DNA of 64,000 bases from Pseudomonas lundensis (GCF_001042985.1 NZ_JYKY01000002.1:1-64000); one strand, 5' to 3'; counted from the first letter of the stretch, positions 33,923-44,744 are shown. Notes: generated by a model not told the origin, from the letters alone. Translations and numbers: made by a program.

Positions 33923-35254
33923 GTGAGCACACCCTTGCGCCCCACCTGGCGAACGCATTACGCATTAGGCGTACTGGCCGCCATTTACGTCTTCAACTAC
34001 ATCGACCGCTTGCTGATGGCGATTCTGATCGAACCGGTGAAAGCCGAATTCGGCATTTCCGACACCGGCATCGGCCTGCTGTCGGGCGTCACATTCGCGG
34101 TGTTCTACACCCTGTTCGGCTTCCCCCTTGGGCGCCTGTCCGACCGGGTCGGGCGTAAATCGGTGATTGCCTTCAGCTGCATCGCCTGGAGTGTGATGAC
34201 AATGTTCTGCGGCCTCGCGGCCAGCTTCAGCATGCTGGTGCTGGCGCGTATCGGCGTGGCCATTGGCGAGGCAGGGGGCACGGCGCCGTCGATGGCCATG
34301 GTGTCGGACTTGTACCCCCCGGAGCGTCGTTCAACCGCCCTCTCGGTGCTGATGCTCGGTTCCAGCCTCGGGGCGATTTTCGGCCTCGGGCTCGGCGGCT
34401 GGATCGCTCAGCATTACGGGTGGCGCAATGCCTTTGTGATCATCGGCGCACCGGGGGTGTTTCTCGGCCTGCTGCTGTTGCTCACCGTGCGGGCGCCTAA
34501 ACCCGCACAGTGGGTCAAACCGGCCGATGTGGTTCAGGACCATTGGGCCGTGACCCTGCGTCAGTTGTTTGAAATGCCCTCGTTTGTGTGGATTGTGCTC
34601 ACGGGTGGCTCGGCGGCCATCGCGGGTTACGCCATCGGCACCTGGAGCCCAAGCTTTTTGATTCGCTCCCATGGCCTGAGCCTGCAAGACGCCGGTTTGC
34701 TGGCCGGGGTGGCGGGCGGTGCGGGCGCCACGCTCGGCACCCTGACCTGCGGCGTGTTGTGCGACCGCCTGGCACGCCGCGACAAGGGCTGGCAAATCGG
34801 GGTGCCGCTGCTGGGCACGCTCATCAGCATTCCCTTCGCACTGGCGTATTTCCTGTGGCCCACCGGCACGGCGTTTTATGTCGGCAACACCCCCGTGCCC
34901 ACCGCGTTTTTGTTTTATTCGGTGTTCAGCTTCTTCGGCACATGGTGGGCAACCCCGTGCCTAGGCGCCATTTCGCACTTGTTCCCGGCCACGCGACTGG
35001 CACAGGCGACGTCGATTTTTGTGATGGCCATGACCCTGTTGGGGGTCGGTGTCGGGCCGTTGCTGATCGGCATGCTCAGTGACGGTTTTGCACACCGTCT
35101 GGGCAACGAAGGGCTGCGTTATGCCCTCGCCTCATGCGTGTCGTTGCTGGTCCTGGCGTCGGTGTTCCTGGCCCTGGCCTTGCCCCGCTACCGCAATCAA
35201 TTGATCCATCCGACCCCTGCCGCCGCGCCTTTGGCCAAAGCGGTCACAGCCTGA
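33923..35254 (+). CDS. MFS transporter (spinster-like)
   Basis: 443 aa from GTG 33923, with GGGAGAAC upstream. About 12 transmembrane helices; 'YVFNYIDRLLMAILIEPVKAEFGISDTGIGLLSG' is typical of the spinster/hexuronate-type MFS branch, and 'GFPLGRLSDRVGRKSVIA' is the cytoplasmic loop 2-3 signature. It is expected to import an organic acid or lipid-like substrate across the inner membrane by proton symport. It heads the operon with the meta-cleavage hydrolase (17-nt gap) and the Fe-S flavoenzyme, so it is the likely entry point for the pathway's substrate. Confidence 0.85.
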   Translation: MSTPLRPTWRTHYALGVLAAIYVFNYIDRLLMAILIEPVKAEFGISDTGIGLLSGVTFAVFYTLFGFPLGRLSDRVGRKSVIAFSCIAWSVMTMFCGLAASFSMLVLARIGVAIGEAGGTAPSMAMVSDLYPPERRSTALSVLMLGSSLGAIFGLGLGGWIAQHYGWRNAFVIIGAPGVFLGLLLLLTVRAPKPAQWVKPADVVQDHWAVTLRQLFEMPSFVWIVLTGGSAAIAGYAIGTWSPSFLIRSHGLSLQDAGLLAGVAGGAGATLGTLTCGVLCDRLARRDKGWQIGVPLLGTLISIPFALAYFLWPTGTAFYVGNTPVPTAFLFYSVFSFFGTWWATPCLGAISHLFPATRLAQATSIFVMAMTLLGVGVGPLLIGMLSDGFAHRLGNEGLRYALASCVSLLVLASVFLALALPRYRNQLIHPTPAAAPLAKAVTA

Positions 35255-35271
35255 TTTTTGGAGATTGAGTC

Positions 35272-36099
35272 ATGACCGAACAAGACCTGCCCCTGCCGAC
35301 TGGGCATTTCGTCACGCTGGACAGTGGCCTGCGCCTGCACTTTCTGGATGAAGGCAGCGGCCCGGTGGTGCTGTGGTTGCATGGCAGCGGCCCGGGAGCC
35401 AGCGGTTTCAGCAACTTCAAAGGCAATTACCCGGCGTTCGCAGCCGCTGGCTTTCGCAATCTGGTGGTGGACTTGCCGGGCTTCGGCCGCTCCGACAAGC
35501 CAGAAGACGTGCAGTACAACCTGGATTTTTTCGTCACCGCCCTGTCGGGGTTTCTCAAGGCGGTCGGGGTTACCCGCGCCACCGTGCTCGGCAACTCGTT
35601 AGGCGGCGCGATTGCCCTGGGCCTGGCGCTGGCTGAACCGCACCGCGTTGAAAAGCTGATCCTGATGGCACCCGGCGGCGTTGAAGAGCGGGAAACCTAC
35701 TTCAAGATGATCGGCATCCAGCGCATGGTCGAGCTGTACAACGCAGGCCCGCTGGACATCGAGCACATGCGCCGGATCATGAGCCTGCAACTGTTTGACA
35801 GCTCGCAGCTGGACGACAAGCTGCTGGCCGAACGCGTGGCCGTGGCCGCGCACCAGCCGCGCAACTTGTTCAGCACGATGATGGTGCCGAACATGACCCA
35901 GCAACTTGAAGCCATACAGGCCCCGATTCTGGGGTTCTGGGGCACCGACGATAACTTCAACCCGGCGAGCGGGGCCTTCAAGGTGCTGCAACATGCGCCG
36001 AATGCGCGCTTCACCCTGCTCAATCGCTGTGGCCATTGGGTGCAGGTTGAACACCGGGAACTGTTCAATAAAACGTGCCTGGCGTTTTTGAACGAATAA
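35272..36099 (+). CDS. Alpha/beta hydrolase, meta-cleavage product hydrolase type (HsaD/BphD-like)
   Basis: 275 aa. '[22 protein letters not shown]' is the oxyanion-hole segment typical of carbon-carbon hydrolases that act on meta-cleavage products. The triad is visible: Ser109 in 'GNSLGGAIA', Asp227 in '[13 protein letters not shown]' and His255 in 'CGHWVQVEH'. It should hydrolyse the vinylogous 1,5-diketone formed by the extradiol dioxygenase at 22357, giving a dienoate and a carboxylic acid. The two enzymes are in separate operons that share the same promoter motif, which supports a joint role. Confidence 0.87.
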   Translation: MTEQDLPLPTGHFVTLDSGLRLHFLDEGSGPVVLWLHGSGPGASGFSNFKGNYPAFAAAGFRNLVVDLPGFGRSDKPEDVQYNLDFFVTALSGFLKAVGVTRATVLGNSLGGAIALGLALAEPHRVEKLILMAPGGVEERETYFKMIGIQRMVELYNAGPLDIEHMRRIMSLQLFDSSQLDDKLLAERVAVAAHQPRNLFSTMMVPNMTQQLEAIQAPILGFWGTDDNFNPASGAFKVLQHAPNARFTLLNRCGHWVQVEHRELFNKTCLAFLNE

Positions 36100-36125
36100 A
36101 CCCACCTGCTTGGACTGACCTGACA

Positions 36126-38255
36126 ATGACAACATTCCCTCAGTTACTGGCACCCGGTCGCATCGGTTCACTGACGTTGCGCAACCGCATCATCATGGCG
36201 CCCATGGGCTCCAATTTCGCAGAAGCCGATGGCCATTGCGGCGAACGCATTCAGGCCTATTACGAAGCGCGTGCCCGTGGCGGCGCCGGGCTGCTGATCA
36301 TGGGCGTGTGTTCGGTGGCCTTCCCTGCTGGCACCGCCGAGCCTTATCAGGTGGGCGTGTCCAGCGATGCGTTCTTGCCGGGGCTGAGCCGGCTGGCCGA
36401 ACGGGTCCACCAACACGGCGCCAAGATCGCCATGCAGTTGCAACACGCGGGCAAGACCTCGGTGCGGGACATGGCCGAAGGTCGCCAGCTGTGGGTGCCC
36501 TCGGTGCCGCCGGTGTTGCACAGCGACATGATGGCCGCCCTGACCCCCGAAGAACTGGCCAACTTTGTCAGCTCGATGAAGCGTCGCGCTGAAGGCTCCC
36601 CGATCCGGGTCATGGACCGCGCCGACATCGCACAAATGACCGAATGGTTCGCCAGCGCCGCCGAGCGCGCCAAACGGGCGGGTTTTGACGGCGTGGAACT
36701 GCATGCCGCCCATGGCTACATCATTGCCGGGTTCCTGTCGGGGTATTACAACCAACGCGACGACGAGTACGGCGGCCCGCTGGAAAACCGCGCCCGCTTG
36801 CTGCTGGAGATCATCGCAGCGGTGCGCGCCAGGGTCGGTGCCGAATTCGCGCTGTGGCTGCGGCTCGATGCCCAGGAGCTGCACACCCCCGGCGGTATTG
36901 ATCTGGAGGACGCCAAAGCGGTGGCGCGCATGGCCCAAGCGGCAGGCGTGGACGCGGTGAGTGTGTCGGCCAGCGCCCGCATCACCAGCGGCGAAGTGTT
37001 CACCGAAGCGCCGCTGGTGCATCAGCCAAGCGGCTTTATGGAATGGACCGCGGCCCTCAAGCGCAGCGTGGACGTGCCGGTGATTGCCGTCGGGCGCATC
37101 GAACCCGAGGCCGCAGAGGCCGCCTTGAAGCGTGGCGACTGCGATTTCATCGCCATGGCCCGCAAACTGCTGGCCGACCCCGACTTGCCTAACAAGCTGC
37201 TCAACAACCAACAAAACACCATCCGCCCGTGCATTTATTGCTACGTGTGCGTGAGCCAGATTTTCGTCAACGAGCGGGTCAAATGCGCGGTCAACCCCAT
37301 GACCGGGCACGAGTTCGAGTACGTCATCACGCCGTGCGAGCAGCCCAAACATATCGTGGTGGTCGGCGCTGGCCCGGCCGGTATGGAGGCGGCGCGGGTG
37401 GCCAGTGCCCGGGGGCACCGCGTGACCTTGCTGGAACGCAGCGACCGCCTCGGTGGCACGCTGTTTTTTGCGGGTCTGGCGTATGCCGAAAACGCCCGTT
37501 TGTTGGACAACCTGCGTGCGCAGCTCGAACGTTCGGCGGTGGATATTCGCCTCAATACCCAAGCGTCCCCGGCGCTGTTGCGGGATCTGGCAGCCGATCA
37601 GGTGCTGGTGGCCGTGGGGGCCGAGCGGGCCGCACCGTCGATTCCCGGCGCCGATCAGGACCACGTATGGAGCGGCGATGAATTGCGTCGGCTGATGACC
37701 GGCGACCGGGCTGAGGAGATTGCCCGGCGCAAACTGTCGTTCGCCCAACGCACCCTGATGAAAGCCGGCAGCCTGGCGGGCGTGACCGACAGCAGCGAAG
37801 CGATGCAGAAACTGTCCAGGGTCTGGATGCCGCTGGGCAAGCGCGTGACCATCATCGGCGGCGGGCTGGTGGGGCTGGAGCTGGCAGAGTTCCTGATCGC
37901 CCGCGGCCGTCAGGTCTGCGTACTCGAAAGCGGCAGCCACTTGGGCCGGGAACTGGCCATTGTGCGGCGCTGGCGTGTGCTGCATGAAATCCGCGCCCAT
38001 GGCGGTGAGCTGATCACCGGGGCCAGCGTGACGTCGATCGACGGGCGCGCGGTCCACTATCAATTGGCGGATGGCCAACCTGGCACAAGCCCCGCAGACT
38101 CGGTGGTCCTGGCCATTGGCGCGCAACCCGACACCCGCCTGCTCGACGCATTGACCCATGCCGGGTTGCCGGCGCGCAGCATCGGCGACTGCCAGAATAT
38201 GGGTTATATCGAAGGGGCCATCCGTGCCGGGCATCAAGCCGGGCGGGATGCCTGA
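36126..38255 (+). CDS. Fe-S flavoenzyme of the BaiCD/BaiH and 2,4-dienoyl-CoA reductase type
   Basis: 709 aa from the ATG at 36126 (an earlier in-frame ATG overlaps the hydrolase gene). The N-terminal FMN barrel (about 1-370) has '[10 protein letters not shown]' and '[28 protein letters not shown]'. The 4Fe-4S site is CIYCYVC followed by a cysteine 13 residues later ('VKCAVNP'). The C-terminal FAD/NAD(P) domains start with '[17 protein letters not shown]' and '[17 protein letters not shown]'. Members reduce enoyl- or dienoyl-CoAs; BaiCD and BaiH act on the enone of bile-acid A-rings. It is the last gene of its operon. The ribosome site is weak. Confidence 0.86.
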   Translation: MTTFPQLLAPGRIGSLTLRNRIIMAPMGSNFAEADGHCGERIQAYYEARARGGAGLLIMGVCSVAFPAGTAEPYQVGVSSDAFLPGLSRLAERVHQHGAKIAMQLQHAGKTSVRDMAEGRQLWVPSVPPVLHSDMMAALTPEELANFVSSMKRRAEGSPIRVMDRADIAQMTEWFASAAERAKRAGFDGVELHAAHGYIIAGFLSGYYNQRDDEYGGPLENRARLLLEIIAAVRARVGAEFALWLRLDAQELHTPGGIDLEDAKAVARMAQAAGVDAVSVSASARITSGEVFTEAPLVHQPSGFMEWTAALKRSVDVPVIAVGRIEPEAAEAALKRGDCDFIAMARKLLADPDLPNKLLNNQQNTIRPCIYCYVCVSQIFVNERVKCAVNPMTGHEFEYVITPCEQPKHIVVVGAGPAGMEAARVASARGHRVTLLERSDRLGGTLFFAGLAYAENARLLDNLRAQLERSAVDIRLNTQASPALLRDLAADQVLVAVGAERAAPSIPGADQDHVWSGDELRRLMTGDRAEEIARRKLSFAQRTLMKAGSLAGVTDSSEAMQKLSRVWMPLGKRVTIIGGGLVGLELAEFLIARGRQVCVLESGSHLGRELAIVRRWRVLHEIRAHGGELITGASVTSIDGRAVHYQLADGQPGTSPADSVVLAIGAQPDTRLLDALTHAGLPARSIGDCQNMGYIEGAIRAGHQAGRDA

Positions 38256-38410
38256 AACTGACACGGGCGCTTTTTTCGCAGCGCCATGGGCTGACCTGCC
38301 CATCAAGCAGCGGCCCCTGAGCACGGATGCTCGCCACCACGCCCCCGACAGCGCTCAGTGGCGCTTTCCAAGGCCCACAGCTGGAGGGGTTTGAACTAAC
38401 CCCTGCCCAC

Positions 38411-38464
38411 AGCGTCCATCCATGTGATCCGATTCACATACCCGCAGGTGGACGCTATTTTTTT
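38411..38464 (+). terminator. Rho-independent terminator at the end of the island
   Basis: AGCGTCCA (38411-38418) pairs with TGGACGCT (38449-38456), enclosing a second small hairpin ATGTGA/TCACAT, and is followed by ATTTTTTT. It isolates the arn genes from the flavoenzyme operon. A separate 7-bp palindrome, AGGGGTT/AACCCCT, lies just upstream at 38385-38404. Confidence 0.8.
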
Positions 38465-38470
38465 AAAACC

Positions 38471-38496
38471 GTTAATGCCGTCTTAAACGTTGTTAA
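38471..38496 (+). promoter_or_regulatory. Candidate PmrA/PhoP-type operator upstream of arnC
   Basis: GTTAAT-N5-CTTAAA places two TTAA cores 11 bp apart, as in PmrA boxes (TTAA half-sites in direct repeat), and a third TTAA follows 10 bp later. A -10-like ATTTAAAT occurs about 20 bp downstream. The arn operon is a classical PmrA/PhoP target. The site lies about 370 bp before arnC, so a long leader is implied. Confidence 0.5.
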
Positions 38497-38508
38497 CTGA
38501 CTTAGCGT

Positions 38509-38550
38509 GCCGGGCATTTAAATCCCTCATGAACACGCCCGGCATTTAAA
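38509..38550. repeat. Direct repeat GCCGGGCATTTAAA in the arn leader
   Basis: GCCGGGCATTTAAA (38509-38522) and GCCCGGCATTTAAA (38537-38550) differ at one base and are 28 bp apart. The rest of the gap to arnC (38551-38868) has no gene or other element I can recognise, and no trace of arnB. Confidence 0.55.
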
Positions 38551-38868
38551 CGCCTAAAACTCAAACACCCCACGCTAACTTCGCACGCGGTAATTACTTT
38601 CCTGAATAGCACCTGTCTGCCTGATGGAAACAGGTTCTGTTGATCTGTCTTTCATAGGTTTTTCACAAAAGTGCGTTTACCGTATGCGCTACCCGAACCC
38701 AACCGCGCCAAGAGTTCGTAGGTAAATCATGTAGATAACGCCGTTGAGGGCTTTACCTTTGTCCGCAATAGGCTTTAATCCCTGTGGGTGTTATGTGCAG
38801 TGCCCGTGTGTGCGTGTTGAGTTAAGACTTGCCGTCTTGTGCCATTGAAACTGACTGGAACGAATACT

Positions 38869-39882
38869 TTGAAACCCTACCCCATCCAGTGTGTGTCTAT
38901 CGTCATTCCGGTCTACAACGAAGAACAAAGTTTGCCTGAGTTGTTGCGTCGTACTGAAGCGGCGTGTGCGCAACTGTCGCAACCCTATGAAATTGTGCTG
39001 GTGGATGACGGCAGCCGCGATGAATCGGCCAGCATTCTCCAGGAAGCGGCCGAGCGCGAAGGCAGCCCCGTGGTGGCGGTGATTTTGAACCGCAACTATG
39101 GCCAGCACGCCGCAATCATGGCCGGTTTCGAACACTCCAGAGGTGATGTCGTTATCACGCTGGACGCCGACCTGCAAAACCCGCCCGAAGAAATCCCGCG
39201 CCTGGTGGCTCAGGCCGCGCTGGGCTACGACGTGGTCGGCACCGTGCGCAACAACCGTCAGGACTCAGCCTGGCGCCGCTGGCCGTCACGCCTGATCAAC
39301 CTGGCCGTGCAGCGCTCCACCGGGGTTGCCATGAGTGACTACGGCTGCATGTTGCGCGCCTATCGCCGTACCATCGTCGACGCCATGCTGGCGTGCCGCG
39401 AACGCAGCACGTTCATTCCGATTCTGGCCAACAGCTTCGCGCGGCACACCACTGAAGTGCTGGTCGAACATGCCGAGCGCGAGCACGGCGATTCCAAGTA
39501 CAGCCCCATGCGCCTGATCAACCTGATGTTCGATCTGGTGACCTGCATGACCACCACGCCGTTGCGCCTGCTGAGCATCATCGGCTTCAGCATGGCTTTG
39601 CTGGGCGGGCTGTTCGCCATCCTGCTGATCGTGTTGCGCCTGATCTTTGGGGCGACCTGGGCCGGTGACGGCACGTTCGTCCTGTTTGCGGTGCTGTTTG
39701 TGTTCACCGGCGGACAGTTCATTGGCATGGGCCTGCTGGGTGAATACCTGGGCCGCATGTACAGCGATGTGCGGGCCCGGCCACGCTTCTTTATCGAAAA
39801 AATCGTGCGCGCCGAGCCGGCCAAGGCTGACGTTTCGACGCCCCCTTCTTCTATTTCCACCTCGACACAGGTCCAATCATGA
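38869..39882 (+). CDS. arnC: Undecaprenyl-phosphate Ara4FN transferase ArnC
   Basis: 337 aa from a TTG at 38869 ([19 protein letters not shown]), preceded by TGGAACG; a GTG 10 codons earlier is possible. GT2 glycosyltransferase: '[17 protein letters not shown]', '[11 protein letters not shown]', '[15 protein letters not shown]' (DxD), then two C-terminal membrane helices ('[21 protein letters not shown]' and a second). It transfers formylated aminoarabinose from UDP to undecaprenyl phosphate at the inner membrane, a step of lipid A modification. It is the first arn gene here; arnB, normally just upstream, is missing. It overlaps arnA by 4 nt. Confidence 0.92.
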   Translation: MKPYPIQCVSIVIPVYNEEQSLPELLRRTEAACAQLSQPYEIVLVDDGSRDESASILQEAAEREGSPVVAVILNRNYGQHAAIMAGFEHSRGDVVITLDADLQNPPEEIPRLVAQAALGYDVVGTVRNNRQDSAWRRWPSRLINLAVQRSTGVAMSDYGCMLRAYRRTIVDAMLACRERSTFIPILANSFARHTTEVLVEHAEREHGDSKYSPMRLINLMFDLVTCMTTTPLRLLSIIGFSMALLGGLFAILLIVLRLIFGATWAGDGTFVLFAVLFVFTGGQFIGMGLLGEYLGRMYSDVRARPRFFIEKIVRAEPAKADVSTPPSSISTSTQVQS

Positions 39883-41870
39883 GTTTGAAAGCCGTAGTTT
39901 TCGCCTATCACGATATTGGCTGCACCGGCATCGATGCTTTGCTCAACGCCGGGTATGAAATCGCAGCGGTGTTCACCCATGCTGACGACCCGAAGGAAAA
40001 CAACTTTTACGGTTCGGTTGCGCAGCTGTGCGCGCGCAAAGGCATCCCGGTGCATGCCCCGGAAGACGCCAACCACCCGTTGTGGGTCGAGCGCATTCGC
40101 AAACTGAACGCCGATTACCTCTTCTCGTTCTACTACCGCCATTTGCTGGGCGAAGAACTGCTCGCCAGCGTCAGCCAGGGCGCCTTCAACCTGCATGGCT
40201 CGTTGCTGCCGCGCTACCGTGGCCGCGCCCCGGCCAACTGGGTGCTGGTCAACGGTGAAACCGAGACCGGCGTCACCCTGCACCGCATGGTCAAACGCGC
40301 GGATGCCGGTGCCATTCTGGCCCAGCAACGGGTCAGCATCGAACGCAGCGACACCGCGCTGAGCCTGCACGCCAAACTGCGCGAAAGCGCGGCAGCCTTG
40401 TTGGCCGAAACCTTGCCCCTGCTGCCGGAAGGCAAGCTGACCGAAACCCCGCAAGACGAATCCAAAGCCACGTACTTCGGGCGTCGCACCGCCGCTGATG
40501 GCCTGCTGCAATGGGCGCGTCCGGCTGAAGAACTGTTCAATCTGGTGCGGGCGGTGACGCAACCGTATCCGGGCGCGTTCTGCGCCGTGGGCGAGCACAA
40601 ACTGATTGTCTGGGCCGCCGAGGTGATGCCGGGCAATGCAGGGCTGGCGCCGGGCCACGTCATCAGCTGTGAGCCCCTGCGCATCGCCTGCGGCAAAGAC
40701 TCGCTGGTCATCATCGCCGGTCAACGCAACGCCGACGGCCTGTACCTGAGCGGCCCGCAACTGGCCCGCGAACTGGGTCTGGTGGACGGCTCGCGCCTGC
40801 GCGGCAGTGAGTCCGGGCGCCCTGCCCGCCGCACCCGCGTGCTGATCCTCGGGGTCAACGGGTTTATCGGTAACCACCTGTCCGAGCGCCTGCTGCAAGA
40901 CGACCGCTACGAAGTGTATGGCCTGGACATTGGCTCCGACGCCATTGACCGCCTGCGCAGCCACCCGAACTTCCACTTTGTGGAAGGCGACATCAGCATC
41001 CACACCGAGTGGATCGAGTACCACATCAAAAAATGCGACGTGGTCTTGCCGCTGGTGGCCATCGCCACGCCGATCGAGTACACCCGTAACCCGCTGCGGG
41101 TGTTCGAGCTCGACTTCGAGGAAAACCTCAAGCTCGTGCGCTACTGCGTCAAATACAACAAGCGGGTGATTTTCCCGTCGACGTCCGAAGTGTATGGCAT
41201 GTGCCAAGACAAGAATTTCGACGAAGACACCTCCAACCTGATCGTCGGCCCGATCAACAAGCAGCGCTGGATCTACTCGGTGTCCAAGCAGTTGCTCGAC
41301 CGAGTGATTTGGGCTTATGGCCAGAAAGGCCTGAAATTCACCCTGTTCCGTCCGTTCAACTGGATGGGCCCGCGTCTGGACCGTCTGGATTCGGCACGGG
41401 TGGGCAGCTCGCGCGCGATTACCCAACTGATTTTGCATCTGGTGGAAGGCACGCCGATCCGTCTGGTGGATGGCGGTGAGCAAAAGCGTTGCTTCACCGA
41501 CGTGGCCGACGGCATCGAAGCGCTGGCGCGCATCATCGAGAACCGCGACGGCAAATGCGACGGCCAGATCATCAACATCGGCAACCCGGAAAACGAAGCC
41601 AGCATCCGTCAACTGGGCGAAGAGTTACTGCGTCAGTTCGAAGCCCACCCGCTGCGCGACAACTTCCCGCCGTTCGCCGGTTTCCGCGACGTTGAGAGCC
41701 AGTCGTTCTACGGCACCGGTTATCAGGACGTCAGCCACCGCAAACCGAGCGTTGAAAACGCCCGTCGCCTGATCGACTGGACACCGACCACCGAACTGAG
41801 CGCAACCATTGGCAAGACTCTGGACTTCTTCCTGCGTGAAGCCATGGTAGAAATCGCGGAAAAACGCTAA
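39879..41870 (+). CDS. arnA: Bifunctional UDP-Ara4N formyltransferase / UDP-GlcA oxidative decarboxylase ArnA
   Basis: 663 aa, the normal length. The N-terminal formyltransferase (about 1-305) has '[27 protein letters not shown]' with the catalytic Asn/His. The C-terminal decarboxylase (about 315-663) starts '[19 protein letters not shown]' and contains '[10 protein letters not shown]' and '[17 protein letters not shown]' (Tyr-Lys). The C-terminal half oxidatively decarboxylates UDP-glucuronate to the 4-keto sugar; ArnB should then aminate it, and the N-terminal half formylates the product. Both ends overlap neighbours (4 nt with arnC, 1 nt with arnD). Confidence 0.95.
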   Translation: MSLKAVVFAYHDIGCTGIDALLNAGYEIAAVFTHADDPKENNFYGSVAQLCARKGIPVHAPEDANHPLWVERIRKLNADYLFSFYYRHLLGEELLASVSQGAFNLHGSLLPRYRGRAPANWVLVNGETETGVTLHRMVKRADAGAILAQQRVSIERSDTALSLHAKLRESAAALLAETLPLLPEGKLTETPQDESKATYFGRRTAADGLLQWARPAEELFNLVRAVTQPYPGAFCAVGEHKLIVWAAEVMPGNAGLAPGHVISCEPLRIACGKDSLVIIAGQRNADGLYLSGPQLARELGLVDGSRLRGSESGRPARRTRVLILGVNGFIGNHLSERLLQDDRYEVYGLDIGSDAIDRLRSHPNFHFVEGDISIHTEWIEYHIKKCDVVLPLVAIATPIEYTRNPLRVFELDFEENLKLVRYCVKYNKRVIFPSTSEVYGMCQDKNFDEDTSNLIVGPINKQRWIYSVSKQLLDRVIWAYGQKGLKFTLFRPFNWMGPRLDRLDSARVGSSRAITQLILHLVEGTPIRLVDGGEQKRCFTDVADGIEALARIIENRDGKCDGQIINIGNPENEASIRQLGEELLRQFEAHPLRDNFPPFAGFRDVESQSFYGTGYQDVSHRKPSVENARRLIDWTPTTELSATIGKTLDFFLREAMVEIAEKR

Positions 41871-42754
41871 TGCAAGCAGGCCTGCGTATCGACGTCGACA
41901 CGTACCGCGGAACCCGAGAAGGGGTTCCGCAACTGCTCGAACTGCTGGATGAAGCTCAAATCAAAGCCACGTTTTTCTTCAGCGTGGGGCCGGATAACAT
42001 GGGCCGCCATCTGTGGCGGCTGATCAAGCCCCAGTTCTTCTGGAAAATGATGCGTTCCAAAGCCGCCAGCCTGTATGGCTGGGACATTTTGCTGGCGGGC
42101 ACCGCCTGGCCGGGCAAGCCGATTGGCAAGGAGCTGGGGCACCTGATGCGCCAGACCCTGGCCGCGGGCCATGAAGTGGGCCTGCACGCGTGGGATCACC
42201 ACGGCTGGCAAGCCAACGCCGGGCGTTGGTCGCAGGCGCAATTGATCGAGCAGATCCGCCGGGGTGTCGACACCCTGAGCGACATCACCGGCCAGGCGGT
42301 CGAGTGTTCGGCCGCCGCGGGCTGGCGCGCCGATGAACGCGTGGTCGAGGCCAAGCAGGCCTTTGGCTTTCGTTACAACAGTGATTGCCGCGGGCACAGC
42401 CTGTTCCGGCCTCGTCTGGCCGATGGCCAGTTGGGCACGCCGCAAATCCCTGTGGACTTACCAACCTTCGATGAAGTCGTGGGGCCGCACCTGAGCGCGG
42501 CCGACTTCAACGCCTACATTCTTGAACGCTTCAGCCCGCACACGCTGAATGCCTACACCATCCATGCAGAAGTAGAAGGGATTCTTATGGCAAACGACTT
42601 CCGGCAACTGCTGGCGCAGGCACGCGCCCGCGACATTCATTTCCAGCCCTTGCGCGCGCTGTTACCGAGCGATCCCGACAGCATCCCCACCGGGCAATTG
42701 AGCCGTGGCGTGCTGGAAGGCCGTGAAGGCTGGCTGGGAGTGCAGCAACCATGA
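41870..42754 (+). CDS. arnD: Undecaprenyl-phosphate-Ara4FN deformylase ArnD
   Basis: 294 aa polysaccharide-deacetylase fold: '[23 protein letters not shown]' (Asp), '[17 protein letters not shown]', '[18 protein letters not shown]' (metal His), '[15 protein letters not shown]'. It removes the formyl group from the lipid-linked sugar before transfer to lipid A. Its ATG overlaps the arnA stop and its end overlaps arnT by 4 nt. Confidence 0.94.
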   Translation: MQAGLRIDVDTYRGTREGVPQLLELLDEAQIKATFFFSVGPDNMGRHLWRLIKPQFFWKMMRSKAASLYGWDILLAGTAWPGKPIGKELGHLMRQTLAAGHEVGLHAWDHHGWQANAGRWSQAQLIEQIRRGVDTLSDITGQAVECSAAAGWRADERVVEAKQAFGFRYNSDCRGHSLFRPRLADGQLGTPQIPVDLPTFDEVVGPHLSAADFNAYILERFSPHTLNAYTIHAEVEGILMANDFRQLLAQARARDIHFQPLRALLPSDPDSIPTGQLSRGVLEGREGWLGVQQP

Positions 42755-44403
42755 CCCTCAATCGCTGGGCAATCCCGTTGCTGATACTGGCGTTTGTCGC
42801 GTTCTATCTAGTGCCGCTGGGCACCCACGGCCTGTGGATCCCGGACGAATCCCGGTATGCGCAAATCGGTCAGCAGATCCTGATTGATGGCAATTGGGTC
42901 ACGCCGCATTTCATGGACTTGCGCTACTTCGAAAAACCCATCGCCGGTTACTGGATGATCGCCCTCGGCCAGGCCATTTTTGGCGAAAACCTGTTTGGCG
43001 TGCGCATTGCGTCGGCGCTGGCCACCGGCCTCAGCGTGTTGCTGGCCTACTGCGTGGCACGGCGCCTGTGGAACGACCCACGCAAGAGCGTGGCCTGCGC
43101 GTTGATCTACATGACGTTCGGCTTGATCGCGGGGCAAGCGGGTTACGCCAACCTCGATCCGCAATTCACCTTCTGGGTCAACCTGAGCCTGGTGGCGCTG
43201 TGGTTTGCCGTGGACAGCCGCAGCGGGCGCGAGCGCGTCATCAGCTGGGCCGTGTTGGGCTTTGCGTGCGGCATGGGCTTCATGACCAAGGGTTTTCTGG
43301 CGTTTTTGCTGCCGGTGCTGATCGCCCTGCCCTACATGATCTGGCAGAAACGCTTTGTCGAAATGGTCAAGTTCGGCCTGCTGGCCATGCTGGTGGCGGC
43401 GCTGGTGTCACTGCCCTGGGTGCTGGCGGTGCATGCCCAGGAACCGGACTACTGGCGTTTTTTCTTTTGGCATGAACACATTCGCCGTTTTGCCGGTGAG
43501 GATGCGCAACACGGCCGTCCGTGGTGGTTCTACCTGCCGCTGCTGGTGGTTTCCAGTTTGCCGTGGGCCGCTTTGCTGCCCGTGACCTTCAAGGATGCCT
43601 GGCATAACAGGCGCAACGTCAAGGTGGTGTTTGTACTGCTGTGGATGCTGCTGCCGCTGGCCCTGTTCAGCCTGAGCAAAGGCAAACTGCCGACCTACAT
43701 CATGCCGTGCATGCTGCCGCTGGCATTGCTGCTGGGTCACGCACTGATGCAACGCGTGGAGCATGCGCAAACCGGCGCCTTGCGCACCAATGCACTGGTC
43801 AACCTGTTGCTGGCAGGGGTGGGTCTGGTGGCGTTGATCTACTTCCAAATCAAAAAGCCTTTCTACGACAACGAACCGCTGCACATGACCCTGCTGGTGA
43901 TCGTGCTGCTGACCTGGATCGTCGCCGGTGCCGTGCAACTGTGGCGCCCGCTCTCGCTGTGGGCGGCGCCGGCCCTGAGCATGGGCGCGCTGGTTCTGTT
44001 GCTGCCGGCGGCCATGCCCAGCAGCGTGGTGCACAACAAAATGCCCGACCAGTTCGTGCTGGAACACATCGAGGAACTGACGCCGGCCACTTCATTGCTC
44101 AGCAACGACCTGGGCGCGGCCTCGGCGCTGGCCTGGCGCCTGCGCCGTCCGGATGTGACGTTGTACAACACCCAGGGCGAAGTGAAATACGGCCTGACCT
44201 ACGACGACGCCCAAGGCAAAAGCATCGGCCTGGCCGAGGTCGGTCCATGGCTCAGTGCCGCCCGCCTCAAAGGCCCCGTAGGTGTGGTAATGCGGGTAAA
44301 AAACAGCGATGAAAGCCATGAAATGGACATGCTGCCCAACGATGCCAAGCGCTACGACGAAGGCAACATGGTGATTCTGATCTTCCCGCAGAGCGCGCCA
44401 TGA
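42751..44403 (+). CDS. arnT: Lipid A aminoarabinose transferase ArnT
   Basis: 550 aa GT83 membrane glycosyltransferase with about 12 transmembrane helices. '[21 protein letters not shown]' carries the first periplasmic-loop acidic residue, and '[15 protein letters not shown]' follows as in the family. It transfers 4-amino-4-deoxy-L-arabinose from undecaprenyl phosphate to lipid A on the periplasmic side, lowering the negative charge and giving polymyxin/cationic-peptide resistance. It overlaps arnD and arnE by 4 nt each. Confidence 0.94.
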   Translation: MTLNRWAIPLLILAFVAFYLVPLGTHGLWIPDESRYAQIGQQILIDGNWVTPHFMDLRYFEKPIAGYWMIALGQAIFGENLFGVRIASALATGLSVLLAYCVARRLWNDPRKSVACALIYMTFGLIAGQAGYANLDPQFTFWVNLSLVALWFAVDSRSGRERVISWAVLGFACGMGFMTKGFLAFLLPVLIALPYMIWQKRFVEMVKFGLLAMLVAALVSLPWVLAVHAQEPDYWRFFFWHEHIRRFAGEDAQHGRPWWFYLPLLVVSSLPWAALLPVTFKDAWHNRRNVKVVFVLLWMLLPLALFSLSKGKLPTYIMPCMLPLALLLGHALMQRVEHAQTGALRTNALVNLLLAGVGLVALIYFQIKKPFYDNEPLHMTLLVIVLLTWIVAGAVQLWRPLSLWAAPALSMGALVLLLPAAMPSSVVHNKMPDQFVLEHIEELTPATSLLSNDLGAASALAWRLRRPDVTLYNTQGEVKYGLTYDDAQGKSIGLAEVGPWLSAARLKGPVGVVMRVKNSDESHEMDMLPNDAKRYDEGNMVILIFPQSAP

Positions 44404-44744
44404 CCCTTGTGTTGTTGCTCATGGCCTGTGTGCTGACCTGCGCGGGCCAGATCGCACAGAAATATGCAGTCGAAGGCTGGCGCGGGGTGGACGCAGGCAT
44501 TGCCGCCAAGCTGCGCTCGCCCTGGTTGTGGCTGGCGTTGCTGTGCCTCGGGCTGGGCCTGCTGGTGTGGTTGTTGGTCCTGCAACGCCTGGAGGTCGGG
44601 GTGGCCTACCCGATGCTCAGCCTGAACTTTGTGCTGATTACCCTGGTGGCGCGTTACCTGTTCAAGGAACACATCGACCTGCGCCACTGGTGTGGCGTGG
44701 GGCTGGTGATCGCCGGTGTGGCACTGCTGGGGCAACACGCATGA
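44400..44744 (+). CDS. arnE: Ara4N-undecaprenyl flippase subunit ArnE
   Basis: 114 aa, four-helix small-multidrug-resistance-like protein ('[25 protein letters not shown]', '[27 protein letters not shown]'). With ArnF it flips the lipid-linked sugar across the inner membrane. ATGA overlaps on both sides couple it to arnT and arnF. Confidence 0.92.
   Translation: MTLVLLLMACVLTCAGQIAQKYAVEGWRGVDAGIAAKLRSPWLWLALLCLGLGLLVWLLVLQRLEVGVAYPMLSLNFVLITLVARYLFKEHIDLRHWCGVGLVIAGVALLGQHA

Noticed and set aside
38260..38300. GGCGC-TTTTTTCGCA-GCGCC as terminator of the flavoenzyme operon
   Set aside because: The T-run lies in the loop and not after the stem; the hairpin at 38411-38464 is a far better terminator.
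36168..38324. 718-codon open frame antisense to the Fe-S flavoenzyme
   Set aside because: It mirrors a gene with full motifs on the other strand, shows no domain of its own, and is an expected by-product of high-GC codon usage.
39360..41612. 750-codon open frame antisense to arnC and arnA
   Set aside because: The plus-strand genes are complete and overlap in the standard arn order; the antisense product has no recognisable motif.
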